64,000 nucleotides of DNA from Microcoleus sp. FACHB-1515. GTDB lineage: Bacteria > Cyanobacteriota > Cyanobacteriia > Elainellales > Elainellaceae. Below the pieces are notes generated by a model, which saw only the letters and a list, made by a program, of their open reading frames with translations, had not been told where the DNA came from and made no database searches. The stretch's first letter is position 1, and every line of letters starts with the position of its first letter. Location: positions 1 through 64,000 of the forward strand of contig NZ_JACJPO010000056.1 of NCBI RefSeq assembly GCF_014696105.1, written 5' to 3'. Shown here piece after piece: positions 15,726 to 23,869 of this stretch. The position numbers and the translations under genes are program-made.

Positions 15726-16427
15726 GGTCTCTAAAGGAATGGCGGCTGTAGGACAGCAGCGGGGCGATCGAAGCGGATGAATCGATTCGTGCGGATAGCG
15801 CTTGGCAATCGCGTTTCAAACGACCTCAGCTCCGGAACCAGTGGAGGCTAGGGCGTGATCAGCGTCAGTTGAATGGACAGGCTCAAGCAATGGGCAGATT
15901 GTCGCACGACCACTGGCGAGCGCGATCGATTGTCGATCGTGCTCGCCAGTGGTCGTAGTGTTGGATATCATCAACCAGTGCCTAAGCGACAACTCGCTTG
16001 CAGCGTTCGCCAGAGCACCACAAGGACGTGCTTATTGCCCGCTTGATCCTCCCCAACCCCATACAAAAGGAGGGAGTCATCCTCAAAGTCTCCCTTCTCA
16101 AGGGAGATTTAGGGGGATCGATCGCAAACGACGCACCTCTTTTGGAGCTTTGAAAACACGCCCTAGCCTCCCACTCGGTAGTGAATGCAATTTGCAACCA
16201 AATTTCGCGTCTAGCTTGTTATCGTCAGCACCAGTTGTACAGCTTTGTAACGGCGCACCGATGCGAGGTCAAAAGAGTGAATTTATTGATAAATGCCTTT
16301 TCTCCGAACAATGAACCTGGATTAATTACTGTTGATTAAGCAGTTGTCTTCCTTGCAGGGCGATCGCTTTTGAACTCGACAGATGCATTTTTTGAAAGTT
16401 AGAAAACTAGCATCAGCTAAAGTAATT
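15726..16427. other. 700-base intergenic region with hairpin and repeat fragments
   Basis: No convincing gene. From left to right it holds: a reverse-oriented fragment of the dispersed repeat seen at 29.2 and 63.9 kb (CCAGTGGAGGCTAGGGCGTG, 15839-15858); a very long hairpin (15906-15956); a block with GATCCTCCCCAACCCC (16047) and TTAGGGGGATC (16109) flanking an inner hairpin CTCCCTT/AAGGGAG; another repeat fragment CACGCCCTAGCCTCC (16157); and a HIP1 site near 16361. The 121-codon frame from 15949 crosses these repeats and looks spurious. Confidence 0.6.
15906..15956. repeat. 24-bp stem, 3-base loop hairpin
   Basis: Arms 15906-15929 and 15933-15956 are reverse complements except for one G-T position (15922/15940). 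The outer part is ACGACCACTGGCGAGC, the inner part contains CGATCGA, and the loop is TTG. No T-run follows, so it is not a standard terminator. A hairpin of this size could be a folded RNA end, a cruciform or the core of a miniature mobile element. Confidence 0.85.
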
Positions 16428-16673
16428 TTAGGCTGAACCTCCCCTTTGAATACACTGCATACAAACGCTAAATAAGGTAAGCACTAATACAATTTCGATC
16501 GGAATCTGTAGGACAGATGGGGCAGCCACTAGCCCAGCTAGAATGAGAGCTGAACCAAAAAAAATAGAAACAAGGAGAATAACCTCATCGTCAAATAGTT
16601 TCAGTCCTATCCAAAATGTGACAAACCCAAGCATCCAGAAGAGAAAATAATGCATAGATTTCCGTTTTGTCAT
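16428..16673 (-). CDS. small membrane protein, 81 aa
   Basis: Two or three hydrophobic segments (YFLFWMLGFVTFWIGLKLF, VILLVSIFFGSALILAGLVA, IEIVLVLTLFSVCM) fill most of the 81 residues, preceded by a basic MTKRKS. I chose ATG 16673 since AAAGGA lies 6 bases upstream; a TTG at 16688 is in frame but has no better site. Inner-membrane location is inferred. Family not recognised. Confidence 0.6.
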   Translation of the reverse strand: MTKRKSMHYFLFWMLGFVTFWIGLKLFDDEVILLVSIFFGSALILAGLVAAPSVLQIPIEIVLVLTLFSVCMQCIQRGGSA

Positions 16674-16941
16674 GCAATATCCTTTCAACCAGGATACTCT
16701 AAGCGATCGCTTTGATCTATCTCCTCAACCTTGCGAAGCAGTTTCCACTCGGCACAGCCTAGCAACGGTTGCTCCTGCGGACAAGACGATCGCTTGATTT
16801 GTTCAAACTTTGATATGTTCTTAAACAGGCGCTTGCTGGGTAAGCGGGCGATCGCTAGCAGTATCCTTCAAAAGTCAGAGGAGAAGGTGTGATATTCCTC
16901 GTAGGATAAGTGGCAAGCATTCAAGAATTGACTAAAAAAGT

Positions 16942-18069
16942 ATGGCAAATCCTCAAAACGCGGCTCGTCGCAAAATTCGTTACGCTGTCGTCGGTTTGGG
17001 TTGGTTTGCTCAAGCGGCTGCAATGCCAGCTTTCGCTCAAGCCGAAAACTCTGAACTTGCAGCGCTCGTTTCAGATGATCCTCAGAAACGAGCGGAGCTT
17101 GGTAAGCAATACAACATTCAACGCACCTATTCTTACGAACAGTATGAGGAGTGTTTGAACAGCGGCGAAGTGGATGCTGTTTATATTGCTTTGCCCAATC
17201 ACCTGCATCGCGAATACACTGTTCGTGCCGCTCAAGCTGGCATTCATATCCTGTGTGAAAAGCCGATGGCCGTCACCACAAATGAATGTGAAGCAATGAT
17301 TCAGGCAGCCAAAGATCATCAGGTCAAGCTGATGATTGCCTACCGTTTGCATCTTGAAGAGGCCAATTTGCAGGCTGTTGAAACTTTGCGATCGGGCAAG
17401 ATTGGCGAGCCTCGCATCTTTAACTCGATTTTCACTCAGCAAACCGTTGAAGGAAACGTTCGCCTTGAAAAGGAAAAAGGCGGTGGTACACTCGATGACA
17501 TTGGCATCTACTGCATTAATGCGGCTCGCTATCTATTTCAAGACGAGCCGATCGAAGTTTTTGCCACCAGTGCTAACAATGGCGAGAAGCGCTTTCGCGA
17601 AGTCGATGAAATGACGAGTGCAATCTTGCGTTTTCCTGGCAATCGATTGGCAACTTTTACGGTTAGCTTTGGAGGCGCGAAGGTCTCAACCTATCAAGTT
17701 GTTGGAACGAAAGGCGAATTGCGCGTTGATCCGGCTTACGGAACCGAAGGCGAAATCAAACATACACTTACCATTGATGGTGAAAAACAAGAGCGATCGT
17801 TTGAGCCGCATGGTCAGCTTGCTGCTGAATTTGTTTATTTCTCTGACTGCATTTTGCAGGACAAGGAGCCAGAACCATCTGGCAAAGAAGGGCTAATTGA
17901 TGTCAAAATTATTCGAGCACTTTACCACTCGATCGAAACTGGAAGTTTTGTCAAAGTTGATTTGCCTGAGCGTCAGCAGCGTCCAACTGCTAGCCAAACG
18001 ATCGAGCGTTCCCCCATGCAAGAGCAGCCCGATTTAATCAATGCGGCTGATCCTTCTGGTAAGTCGTAG
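16942..18069 (+). CDS. Gfo/Idh/MocA-family oxidoreductase
   Basis: A 375-residue NAD(P)-dependent sugar or polyol dehydrogenase. N-terminal Rossmann fold with VVGLGWFAQAAAMPAFAQ (about 13-30), DAVYIALPNHLH (about 76) and the catalytic ILCEKPMAVT (Glu-Lys-Pro, about 97). The second domain includes GGGTLDDIGIYCINAARYLF (about 179-198), which is typical of glucose-fructose-oxidoreductase-like enzymes. No signal peptide. Substrate unknown. ATG 16942 fits the family N-terminus. It stands alone, with about 250 bases of non-coding DNA upstream containing HIP1 sites. Confidence 0.92.
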   Translation: MANPQNAARRKIRYAVVGLGWFAQAAAMPAFAQAENSELAALVSDDPQKRAELGKQYNIQRTYSYEQYEECLNSGEVDAVYIALPNHLHREYTVRAAQAGIHILCEKPMAVTTNECEAMIQAAKDHQVKLMIAYRLHLEEANLQAVETLRSGKIGEPRIFNSIFTQQTVEGNVRLEKEKGGGTLDDIGIYCINAARYLFQDEPIEVFATSANNGEKRFREVDEMTSAILRFPGNRLATFTVSFGGAKVSTYQVVGTKGELRVDPAYGTEGEIKHTLTIDGEKQERSFEPHGQLAAEFVYFSDCILQDKEPEPSGKEGLIDVKIIRALYHSIETGSFVKVDLPERQQRPTASQTIERSPMQEQPDLINAADPSGKS

Positions 18070-18162
18070 CTGTTCTAAAGTCACTGTCGATCGAATGGCA
18101 ATCGTGTCCCGACACCGCGCCATTTATCATGTGCGGCTGCGGTCTGTTGTGAAACGAAATAT

Positions 18163-18705
18163 CTAAGAAAAAACGGTTTGTGACCAGTTCGATCGCGCCA
18201 ATCGATCGCTAATTTGCTGTTTCCAAACGGCTAATTCTTGGGCAAATTCATCGCTTTGTAAACCACGTCGCCACAAAATTAAAGCGTCTTCACCATTGTC
18301 GGGATAGTATTTTGGTCGCTTGCCAACTTCGGTGAAGCCAAACTTTGCGTAAAGCGCGATCGCCACCTGATTAGAAGCTCTTACCTCCAGCGTTGCCCAG
18401 CTTAAATTTCGTCGTCTTGCCGCCATTAATAAAGCCAGCAGCATCGCCTGTCCTAAACCTTGTCGCTGATAGTCGGGATGAACCGCGAGTAAGGTAATGT
18501 GCGCTTCGTCGAGAATTGCCCACATGCAGCCCAGCGCGATCGGTAAATTGACAGAATCGCTGGTTAAAATCAACAGTTCACTATTTGGGCTGTCGATTTC
18601 GCGCTGATAGCCCGATCGTGTCCACATGCCGCCCAGCGCGAGGCGATCGAGTTCCACTGCGGCATCAAGCCATCGATCGGTGAGCGGATGCAGTTCAAGA
18701 TTCAC
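18163..18705 (-). CDS. rimI: ribosomal protein alanine N-acetyltransferase RimI-like
   Basis: GNAT-fold acetyltransferase of about 180 residues. The acetyl-CoA loop is VHPDYQRQGLGQAMLL, followed by NLSWATLEVRASNQVAIALY and KFGFTEVGKRPKYY, as in RimI, which acetylates the N-terminal alanine of ribosomal protein S18. I chose the GTG at 18705, giving MNLELHPLTD, which matches the usual RimI start; the frame remains open to a TTG at 18768. The gene is divergent from lysA. Confidence 0.85.
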   Translation of the reverse strand: MNLELHPLTDRWLDAAVELDRLALGGMWTRSGYQREIDSPNSELLILTSDSVNLPIALGCMWAILDEAHITLLAVHPDYQRQGLGQAMLLALLMAARRRNLSWATLEVRASNQVAIALYAKFGFTEVGKRPKYYPDNGEDALILWRRGLQSDEFAQELAVWKQQISDRLARSNWSQTVFS

Positions 18706-18817
18706 GGGGCAATCGATGAAATCGCAGGGGGCGATCGACAAATTCGCTGAAGGAGAAACAGCCCTCAATTGTACACTGGATAACAGTGAAATTCGCAGTT
18801 TTTAGGCACGGGTAATC

Positions 18818-20209
18818 ATGGTTTCCACTCCAGCGGCAGTTGACAATTCTGCACGGCAATATCTGCCAAATTCTGATAGCAAAAATGCATCTCCCAACCA
18901 GCAAATTTTGCCGCTGACGGCGATCGCGAACGATCGCGACCATCTCGAAATCGGCGGCTGTGACGTAGTGGACTTGGTGCAAAAATTCGGCTCACCGCTC
19001 TACATTTTGGACGAAACTTCGCTGAGAACTGCTTGCCGTCAATATCGTCAGGCGTTCGATCGCTACTATCCGGGTGAAGCGCTGGTTTTATATGCCTCGA
19101 AAGCGTGGAACTGTCTCGCGGTTTGTGCGATCGCTCACAGCGAAGGATTGGGCGTAGATGTCGTGTCCGGCGGTGAACTCTACACGGCTCTGACGGCGGG
19201 CGTGAAGTCCGAGAAGCTGTATCTGCATGGCAACAACAAGTCGCGATCGGAACTGGAGATGGCGATCGAGGCGAAAGTTACGGTAGTTGTCGATAACTGG
19301 CTCGATTTGCACAATCTGGTCGAAATGGCATCAGTGGACGCCCCGACGCGAATTCTCTTGCGGCTGACACCGGGAATCGAGTGCCACACGCACGAATACA
19401 TCCGGACGGGACACCTCGACAGCAAGTTCGGCTTCGATCCGGATCAGATGGAAGCGGTTTTTCAATTTTTGACAGACAAGCCGCAAATTCACTGTGCTGG
19501 ACTCGACGCGCATATCGGTTCGCAGATTTTTGACCTTCAGGCGCACCAGGATTTGACAAAAGTGATGGTGCAGTGGTTCACCAAAGCGCAGCAGTACAAC
19601 TTGCCCGTCAGTGAAATTGACGTGGGTGGCGGCTTGGGCATTCGCTATACGGAAAGCGACGATCCGCCCAGCATTGACGAGTGGGTGCGCGTCGTGTGTG
19701 AAGGGGTGGTGAAGGCGTGTGAAGATTTGAAGATGCCGCTGCCAAAACTGATTGTGGAGCCGGGGCGATCGCTGATCGGGTCGTCCTGTATCACCGCTTA
19801 CACAGTGGGCAGTCAAAAAACCGTCCCCGGTATTCGCACCTACATTACCGTTGATGGCGGCATGTCCGATAATCCGCGCCCGATCACCTATCAGTCGGTT
19901 TATCGATCGCTCAAGGCCAATCAAATGTCTGCACCCTGCACCGAAACCGTCACGGTTGCGGGAAAACACTGTGAATCCGGTGATATCTTGATTAAGCAGG
20001 CATTGCTGCCACCGATGCAGACGGGTGATATCCTCGTCGTTGCCAGTACGGGCGCGTACAATTACAGCATGGCCTCAAACTACAATCGACTGCCTCGACC
20101 TGCTGCCGTGCTGGTGCAAAATAGGGAAGCGTCCCTGATTCTCCAGCGCGAATCGATCGAAGATTTGCTGCGGCACGATCGCCTTCCCGAACGGCTCGTC
20201 ACGCACTAG
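18818..20209 (+). CDS. lysA: diaminopimelate decarboxylase
   Basis: PLP-dependent enzyme of 463 residues, last step of lysine synthesis. Seen: GSPLYILDETSLR, PLP lysine in LYASKAWNCLA (about 93), GVDVVSGGELYTA, AHIGSQIFDLQ, phosphate-binding DVGGGLGIRY, VEPGRSLIGSS and the substrate-binding CESGDIL from the partner subunit. It stands 44 bases before cdaA and probably forms an operon lysA-cdaA-uppS, a gene order common in cyanobacteria. Meso-diaminopimelate also supplies peptidoglycan, which ties the cluster to cell-wall growth. Confidence 0.97.
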   Translation: MVSTPAAVDNSARQYLPNSDSKNASPNQQILPLTAIANDRDHLEIGGCDVVDLVQKFGSPLYILDETSLRTACRQYRQAFDRYYPGEALVLYASKAWNCLAVCAIAHSEGLGVDVVSGGELYTALTAGVKSEKLYLHGNNKSRSELEMAIEAKVTVVVDNWLDLHNLVEMASVDAPTRILLRLTPGIECHTHEYIRTGHLDSKFGFDPDQMEAVFQFLTDKPQIHCAGLDAHIGSQIFDLQAHQDLTKVMVQWFTKAQQYNLPVSEIDVGGGLGIRYTESDDPPSIDEWVRVVCEGVVKACEDLKMPLPKLIVEPGRSLIGSSCITAYTVGSQKTVPGIRTYITVDGGMSDNPRPITYQSVYRSLKANQMSAPCTETVTVAGKHCESGDILIKQALLPPMQTGDILVVASTGAYNYSMASNYNRLPRPAAVLVQNREASLILQRESIEDLLRHDRLPERLVTH

Positions 20210-20253
20210 ATCGTTTTGGGGCGCAGCAGTTGCACGGCTTTTAACCGATCCCC

Positions 20254-21159
20254 ATGAATTTTTCGCTGAAGCAGTGGCTGATAACGCTGGACTGGCCGCA
20301 GTCTCTGCTTCACGTCCTCGATGTGTCGCTCGTGTTGATCCTCACCTACATGGTGCTGGTGATCGTGGGCGAACGGCGGACGCTGTGGATGGTGCGCGGC
20401 TTGATTTTTCTGATGCTGGCAGCGGCGCTGAGCGATCGCCTCGGCCTAAATTTGCTCAGCTTTGTTCTCGAAAAGCTCGTCCTCGGTTCTGCCGTTGCGA
20501 TGGCCTTCAGCCTGCAAGCGGAATTTCGGCGTTTGTTGGAACAGATCGGACGCGGTGAAATTCTTCAACTTTTTCAGCCGGATCATGAAGCGATTGCAAA
20601 GCCTGACAGTGTAATTGACGAAATTGTGGACGCGGTGAAAGAACTTTCGCAAAATCGTACCGGGGCGCTGATGATCCTGGAAACCAGCCGCCCGATCGAT
20701 GAGCGCGATTTCTCAGTTCCCGGTGTCCGTTTGAACGCAGAAGTGTCCAAAGAATTGCTGCAAACGATTTTCCAAACTTCCACCCTCCTGCATGACGGAG
20801 CCGTGCTGATTCGCGGGTCTCGCGTCATCGCCGCAGGGGTGATTTTGCCACTTTCGGAACGGACGGCATCGCGACAGCTTGGCACTCGCCACCGCGCCGC
20901 AATGGGCATCACCGATCGCGTTGCGAATTGTGTTTGCGTCGTCGTTTCCGAAGAAACCGGATCGATTTCGCTGGCCGAACGGGGCACACTGAATCGACCG
21001 TTAACAAGCAGTAGACTAAGGGAGCTATTGCGAGAGCGATTTTCCCAGTCGGTCGATCGCGAAACGGTCGCCCCCCGCCTTCGCATCTTAGGTCGCCAAA
21101 TTCGTTCAGGCTTATCCCATTTCAGCCGCTCTTTCACGGCCTCACGGAAGAAAAAATGA
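20254..21159 (+). CDS. cdaA: diadenylate cyclase CdaA
   Basis: Membrane-bound c-di-AMP synthase, 301 residues. Three N-terminal hydrophobic helices (about 20-95) precede the DAC domain (about 110-265), with the catalytic [14 protein letters not shown] and [12 protein letters not shown] motifs (DGA and RHR). c-di-AMP controls potassium and osmotic balance and, in cyanobacteria, night survival and carbon-nitrogen balance. The stop codon overlaps the ATG of uppS (ATGA, 21156-21159). The C-terminal 40 residues are basic (SFTASRKKK). Confidence 0.95.
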   Translation: MNFSLKQWLITLDWPQSLLHVLDVSLVLILTYMVLVIVGERRTLWMVRGLIFLMLAAALSDRLGLNLLSFVLEKLVLGSAVAMAFSLQAEFRRLLEQIGRGEILQLFQPDHEAIAKPDSVIDEIVDAVKELSQNRTGALMILETSRPIDERDFSVPGVRLNAEVSKELLQTIFQTSTLLHDGAVLIRGSRVIAAGVILPLSERTASRQLGTRHRAAMGITDRVANCVCVVVSEETGSISLAERGTLNRPLTSSRLRELLRERFSQSVDRETVAPRLRILGRQIRSGLSHFSRSFTASRKKK

Positions 21160-21902
21160 CAGCACACACGACGCTCCAAGACTTGCCTACTGATTTGCTG
21201 CGCGATCGCCTCCCGCGCCACGTCGCCGTAATTATGGACGGCAACGGACGCTGGGCAAAACGGCAAGGCTTACCCCGAATCATGGGTCACAAGCGCGGCG
21301 TCGATACGCTGAAAAGTTTGCTGCGCTGCTGTCGCGACTGGGGCATTCAGGCATTAACCGCCTACGCTTTTTCAACCGAAAACTGGGGCAGACCGCTCGA
21401 AGAAGTTGACTTTTTGATGACGCTATTTGAGCGGGTTTTGCGTCAAGAACTGCGCGAAATGATGGAAGAAGGCGTGAAGATTAAATTCGTCGGCAACCTC
21501 AACGCCCTACCTCGATCGCTCCAAGCCGAAATCGATCGCGCCATGTCCGAAACGGAACACAACAAAGGCATTCAGTTTACGGTCGCCACCAACTACGGCG
21601 GTCGCCAAGAAATTGTCCAAGCGTGTCAGGCGATCGCGGCTCAAGTCCAACAAGGCCACCTCCAACCCGACCAAATCGACGAAACTCTGTTCGCCAAACA
21701 TCTCTACACGGGCAACCTTTGCGACCCCGATCTGCTCATCCGCACCAGCGGCGAAATGCGAATCAGCAACTTCTTACTCTGGCAAATGGCCTATGCAGAG
21801 ATTTATGTGACGAATACGCTATGGCCGGACTTCGATCGAGCGGAGTTTCATCGAGCGCTCTGTGATTATCAGGGGCGCGATCGGCGTTTTGGTAAGGTTT
21901 GA
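21156..21902 (+). CDS. uppS: isoprenyl transferase (undecaprenyl diphosphate synthase)
   Basis: Cis-prenyltransferase of 248 residues that makes the lipid carrier for peptidoglycan and polysaccharide. The signature regions are [15 protein letters not shown] (about 27, catalytic Asp), [12 protein letters not shown] (about 70) and [19 protein letters not shown] (about 191-209). The start ATG overlaps the cdaA stop, implying translational coupling. Confidence 0.97.
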   Translation: MTAHTTLQDLPTDLLRDRLPRHVAVIMDGNGRWAKRQGLPRIMGHKRGVDTLKSLLRCCRDWGIQALTAYAFSTENWGRPLEEVDFLMTLFERVLRQELREMMEEGVKIKFVGNLNALPRSLQAEIDRAMSETEHNKGIQFTVATNYGGRQEIVQACQAIAAQVQQGHLQPDQIDETLFAKHLYTGNLCDPDLLIRTSGEMRISNFLLWQMAYAEIYVTNTLWPDFDRAEFHRALCDYQGRDRRFGKV

Positions 21903-22007
21903 TGTTGAATTGGTAAAAAGTTGATGTTTTGCTAGTGCAGTATGTTGGCGCTTACAAACTTCAGAAGGATACTTGAGTTTATAGTGTCAAATTTTTGGAG
22001 TTAGAGC

Positions 22008-22763
22008 GTGACAGCCCACGAAGTAAGTCATCCTGAATCACAAGAAATTTGCGATGCGCTGCTACAGTTTATGCAACAGCAATTAGCAGGCGTTGAGCGT
22101 AAAGAAGCAGAAGATACCTGCGCGTTTTTTCATCCAGAAGGAAGCAGATTTGCGTATCTGTATCATCAAAGGAACAAGCCAGAAACGCGAATTTATTTTC
22201 GTGCTAATCCTAATACAGATCCTCGATGGTTTCCAGATGGTGTAAAACTTCAGAAGCGATTGAGATTCGACAATTCTTGGGCGCAGAGATTTCCTTATTT
22301 CTTCGACGTTTCGGCATCTGATAATTTGGAGAAGGTCGCTGTGTTCCTCATAGAAGAAGCATATCCTCTTTCTATGAAGCTGAAAACGAAGCACTCTAGA
22401 AAACGCCTAGAATACTTTACGTCGGAAGAGGTTGAAGCAGTTAAATTTGTTGAAGGAAGCGTTAAATCAATCCGCGTTAATGCCTATGAGCGAAATCGCA
22501 AGGCGCGTAATGCTTGCTTGAAGCACTATGGCACAGCTTGCTTTATTTGCGGGTTCAGTTTTGCTAGTTTTGGTAAAAGCTTTGCAAGCTTCATTCACGT
22601 ACATCACCTAGTTCCGATTTCGTCAATTGGTCATGAATACCATTTAGATCCGATTAAAGATTTAAGGCCAGTCTGTCCGAACTGTCATGCAGTAATCCAT
22701 AGACGAGAACCTCCTTTTGGAATTGAAGAAGTGAAGAGCATGTTAAAGAAACATCAGCACTAA
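22008..22763 (+). CDS. HNH endonuclease-domain protein
   Basis: A 251-residue protein starting at GTG. The C-terminal third is an HNH domain: CFICGFSF (first Cys pair, about 176), IHVHHLVPIS (His-His, about 199), DLRPVCPNCHAVIHR (second Cys pair and Asn-His, about 222). The N-terminal 150 residues form a distinct unrecognised domain with LYHQRNKPETRIYFRA, which might recognise DNA. This layout (variable sensor plus C-terminal HNH) resembles McrA-like modification-dependent or phage-defence nucleases, but that is inference. Base use is more AT-rich than the preceding operon. Confidence 0.85.
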   Translation: MTAHEVSHPESQEICDALLQFMQQQLAGVERKEAEDTCAFFHPEGSRFAYLYHQRNKPETRIYFRANPNTDPRWFPDGVKLQKRLRFDNSWAQRFPYFFDVSASDNLEKVAVFLIEEAYPLSMKLKTKHSRKRLEYFTSEEVEAVKFVEGSVKSIRVNAYERNRKARNACLKHYGTACFICGFSFASFGKSFASFIHVHHLVPISSIGHEYHLDPIKDLRPVCPNCHAVIHRREPPFGIEEVKSMLKKHQH

Positions 22764-22876
22764 TCGCTGAATTGACTCATACACTCGGAAAACTGTTTGA
22801 ACAGCGCGATCGCCCTCCCCTTCCACCAACCCGATCGCACCCTACAATCAAAACATCCCACTCAAAATCTTGCATC

Positions 22877-23068
22877 ATGACACCAGAACAGCTTGAAATT
22901 GAAGCGCTGGCACTGCCGAGACCAGCTTTAGCAGAATTGCTGGCGCGACTGTTAGGCTATTTAGGGCAGACAGAAGAAATTGATCAGGATATTGCGGCGA
23001 TTTGGGTGGATGAGGCGGAACGGCGCGATCGCACTCTCGATGAAAATCAATTGAGCAATCGTCAGTAA
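22877..23068 (+). CDS. addiction-module antitoxin-like protein (orphan)
   Basis: A 63-residue protein from ATG 22877 (MTPEQLEIEALALPRPALAE), the pattern of the PF09720 unstable-antitoxin family: an EALALP start, an ELLARLL helix and a WVDEAERRD segment. Members usually precede a ParE/RelE-type toxin, but none follows here; the next gene is a UPF0175 protein. The frame is open further upstream, but the added residues are not family-like. Probably an orphan or leftover antitoxin. Confidence 0.7.
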   Translation: MTPEQLEIEALALPRPALAELLARLLGYLGQTEEIDQDIAAIWVDEAERRDRTLDENQLSNRQ

Positions 23069-23098
23069 AATAAAGAAACTCGATCGCTTTGGTGAAAT

Positions 23099-23365
23099 AT
23101 GCAAGTCACCGTTGAAATTCCCGATGTTATTGCTCAGCAGTTGAATCAAACCGAGGGAGATCTTGCCCGTCGTTTGCTTGAGGTGATTGTGGCGGATGCT
23201 TATCGCGATCGCAAAATCAACACGGCTGAAGTCCGTCAGATCCTCCAGCTACCTACACGACTTGCAACTCATGCTTTCCTAAAGCGGATGGGTGTTCATC
23301 TAAATTACGACGAAGCTGAATTGAAGCAAGATCTTCAAACGCTCAAAGAATTTAGAGTTCAATGA
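23099..23365 (+). CDS. UPF0175-family antitoxin-like HTH protein
   Basis: An 88-residue protein. The N-terminal MQVTVEIPDVIAQQL, the LARRLLEVIVADAYRDRKIN helix pair and KRMGVHLNYDEAELKQDLQT match UPF0175 proteins, which are usually encoded before a DUF3368 PIN-like toxin and act as its antitoxin. Its stop overlaps the ATG of such a toxin frame (ATGA at 23362-23365), but that toxin is truncated. Confidence 0.85.
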   Translation: MQVTVEIPDVIAQQLNQTEGDLARRLLEVIVADAYRDRKINTAEVRQILQLPTRLATHAFLKRMGVHLNYDEAELKQDLQTLKEFRVQ

Positions 23366-23472
23366 TTGTCGTTTCTAATACTTGTTTGATCTGCTATTTG
23401 CTGTTGATTGATCAAATCAAATTCCTGCAAAACTAGTATTTCATCCCAAGATTATTCCATCTGAAATTCGTA
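23362..23472 (+). pseudogene. truncated DUF3368 PIN-like toxin
   Basis: The frame begins MIVVSNTCLICYLLLIDQI, which mirrors the start of DUF3368 toxins (MIVVSNTSPI-type, with the catalytic Asp or Asn region). It meets a TAG after 24 codons (23434-23436). Past the stop, YFIPRLFHLKF still resembles the next toxin block (an IPxxV-like strand) before running into the end of the DUF1824 gene at 23474. The remaining 100 or so residues, including the other acidic catalytic positions, are absent. Confidence 0.72.
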
Positions 23473-23473
23473 A

Positions 23474-23869
23474 TTAGCTTGCGTCGAACAGATCGATCGG
23501 CAGCGTCCCATAAGTTGCATTGACACTCGTTGGATCAGCAGATTGACAAGAGACTAAAACACCGCGACTAGAGCCGCTGTAGGGTTCCGCGTAGCAGGTG
23601 TTCGATCGCCCGTTAAACTTCACATACACCGCTCCGGGTAAATTCGGTAAATCAGCGGTTGGCGTGTAGCCGAGTGCTTTGGCGTAGGTGGCAAGCGCGG
23701 ATTTTGCCGAATCGATCGAATCGGCGCAGATGCCGAGAAACTGATAGTCGCTGGCGTTGACGACCTGCATAAGCGCATCGCGCAAGGTTGGGTAGTCGAG
23801 GTCGGGTGGATTTTGACAGTCAAACGAGGCGAGGAGGGTTTGGGCAGTGGGAAGATCGATCGCGCTCAT
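23474..23869 (-). CDS. DUF1824-family protein
   Basis: A 131-residue soluble protein of a cyanobacterial family (DUF1824): ASDYQFLGICADSIDSAKSA, AVYVKFNGRSNTCYAEPY and GVLVSCQSADPTSVNATYG, then LPIDLF. Function unknown. Its ATG overlaps the stop of ppk1 (23866-23869), so it is the second gene of a ppk1 operon. Confidence 0.85.
   Translation of the reverse strand: MSAIDLPTAQTLLASFDCQNPPDLDYPTLRDALMQVVNASDYQFLGICADSIDSAKSALATYAKALGYTPTADLPNLPGAVYVKFNGRSNTCYAEPYSGSSRGVLVSCQSADPTSVNATYGTLPIDLFDAS

Noticed and set aside
15949-16314. A 121-codon frame in the 15.7-16.4 kb gap
   Set aside because: It begins inside the long hairpin and runs through dispersed-repeat fragments; composition is not coding-like.
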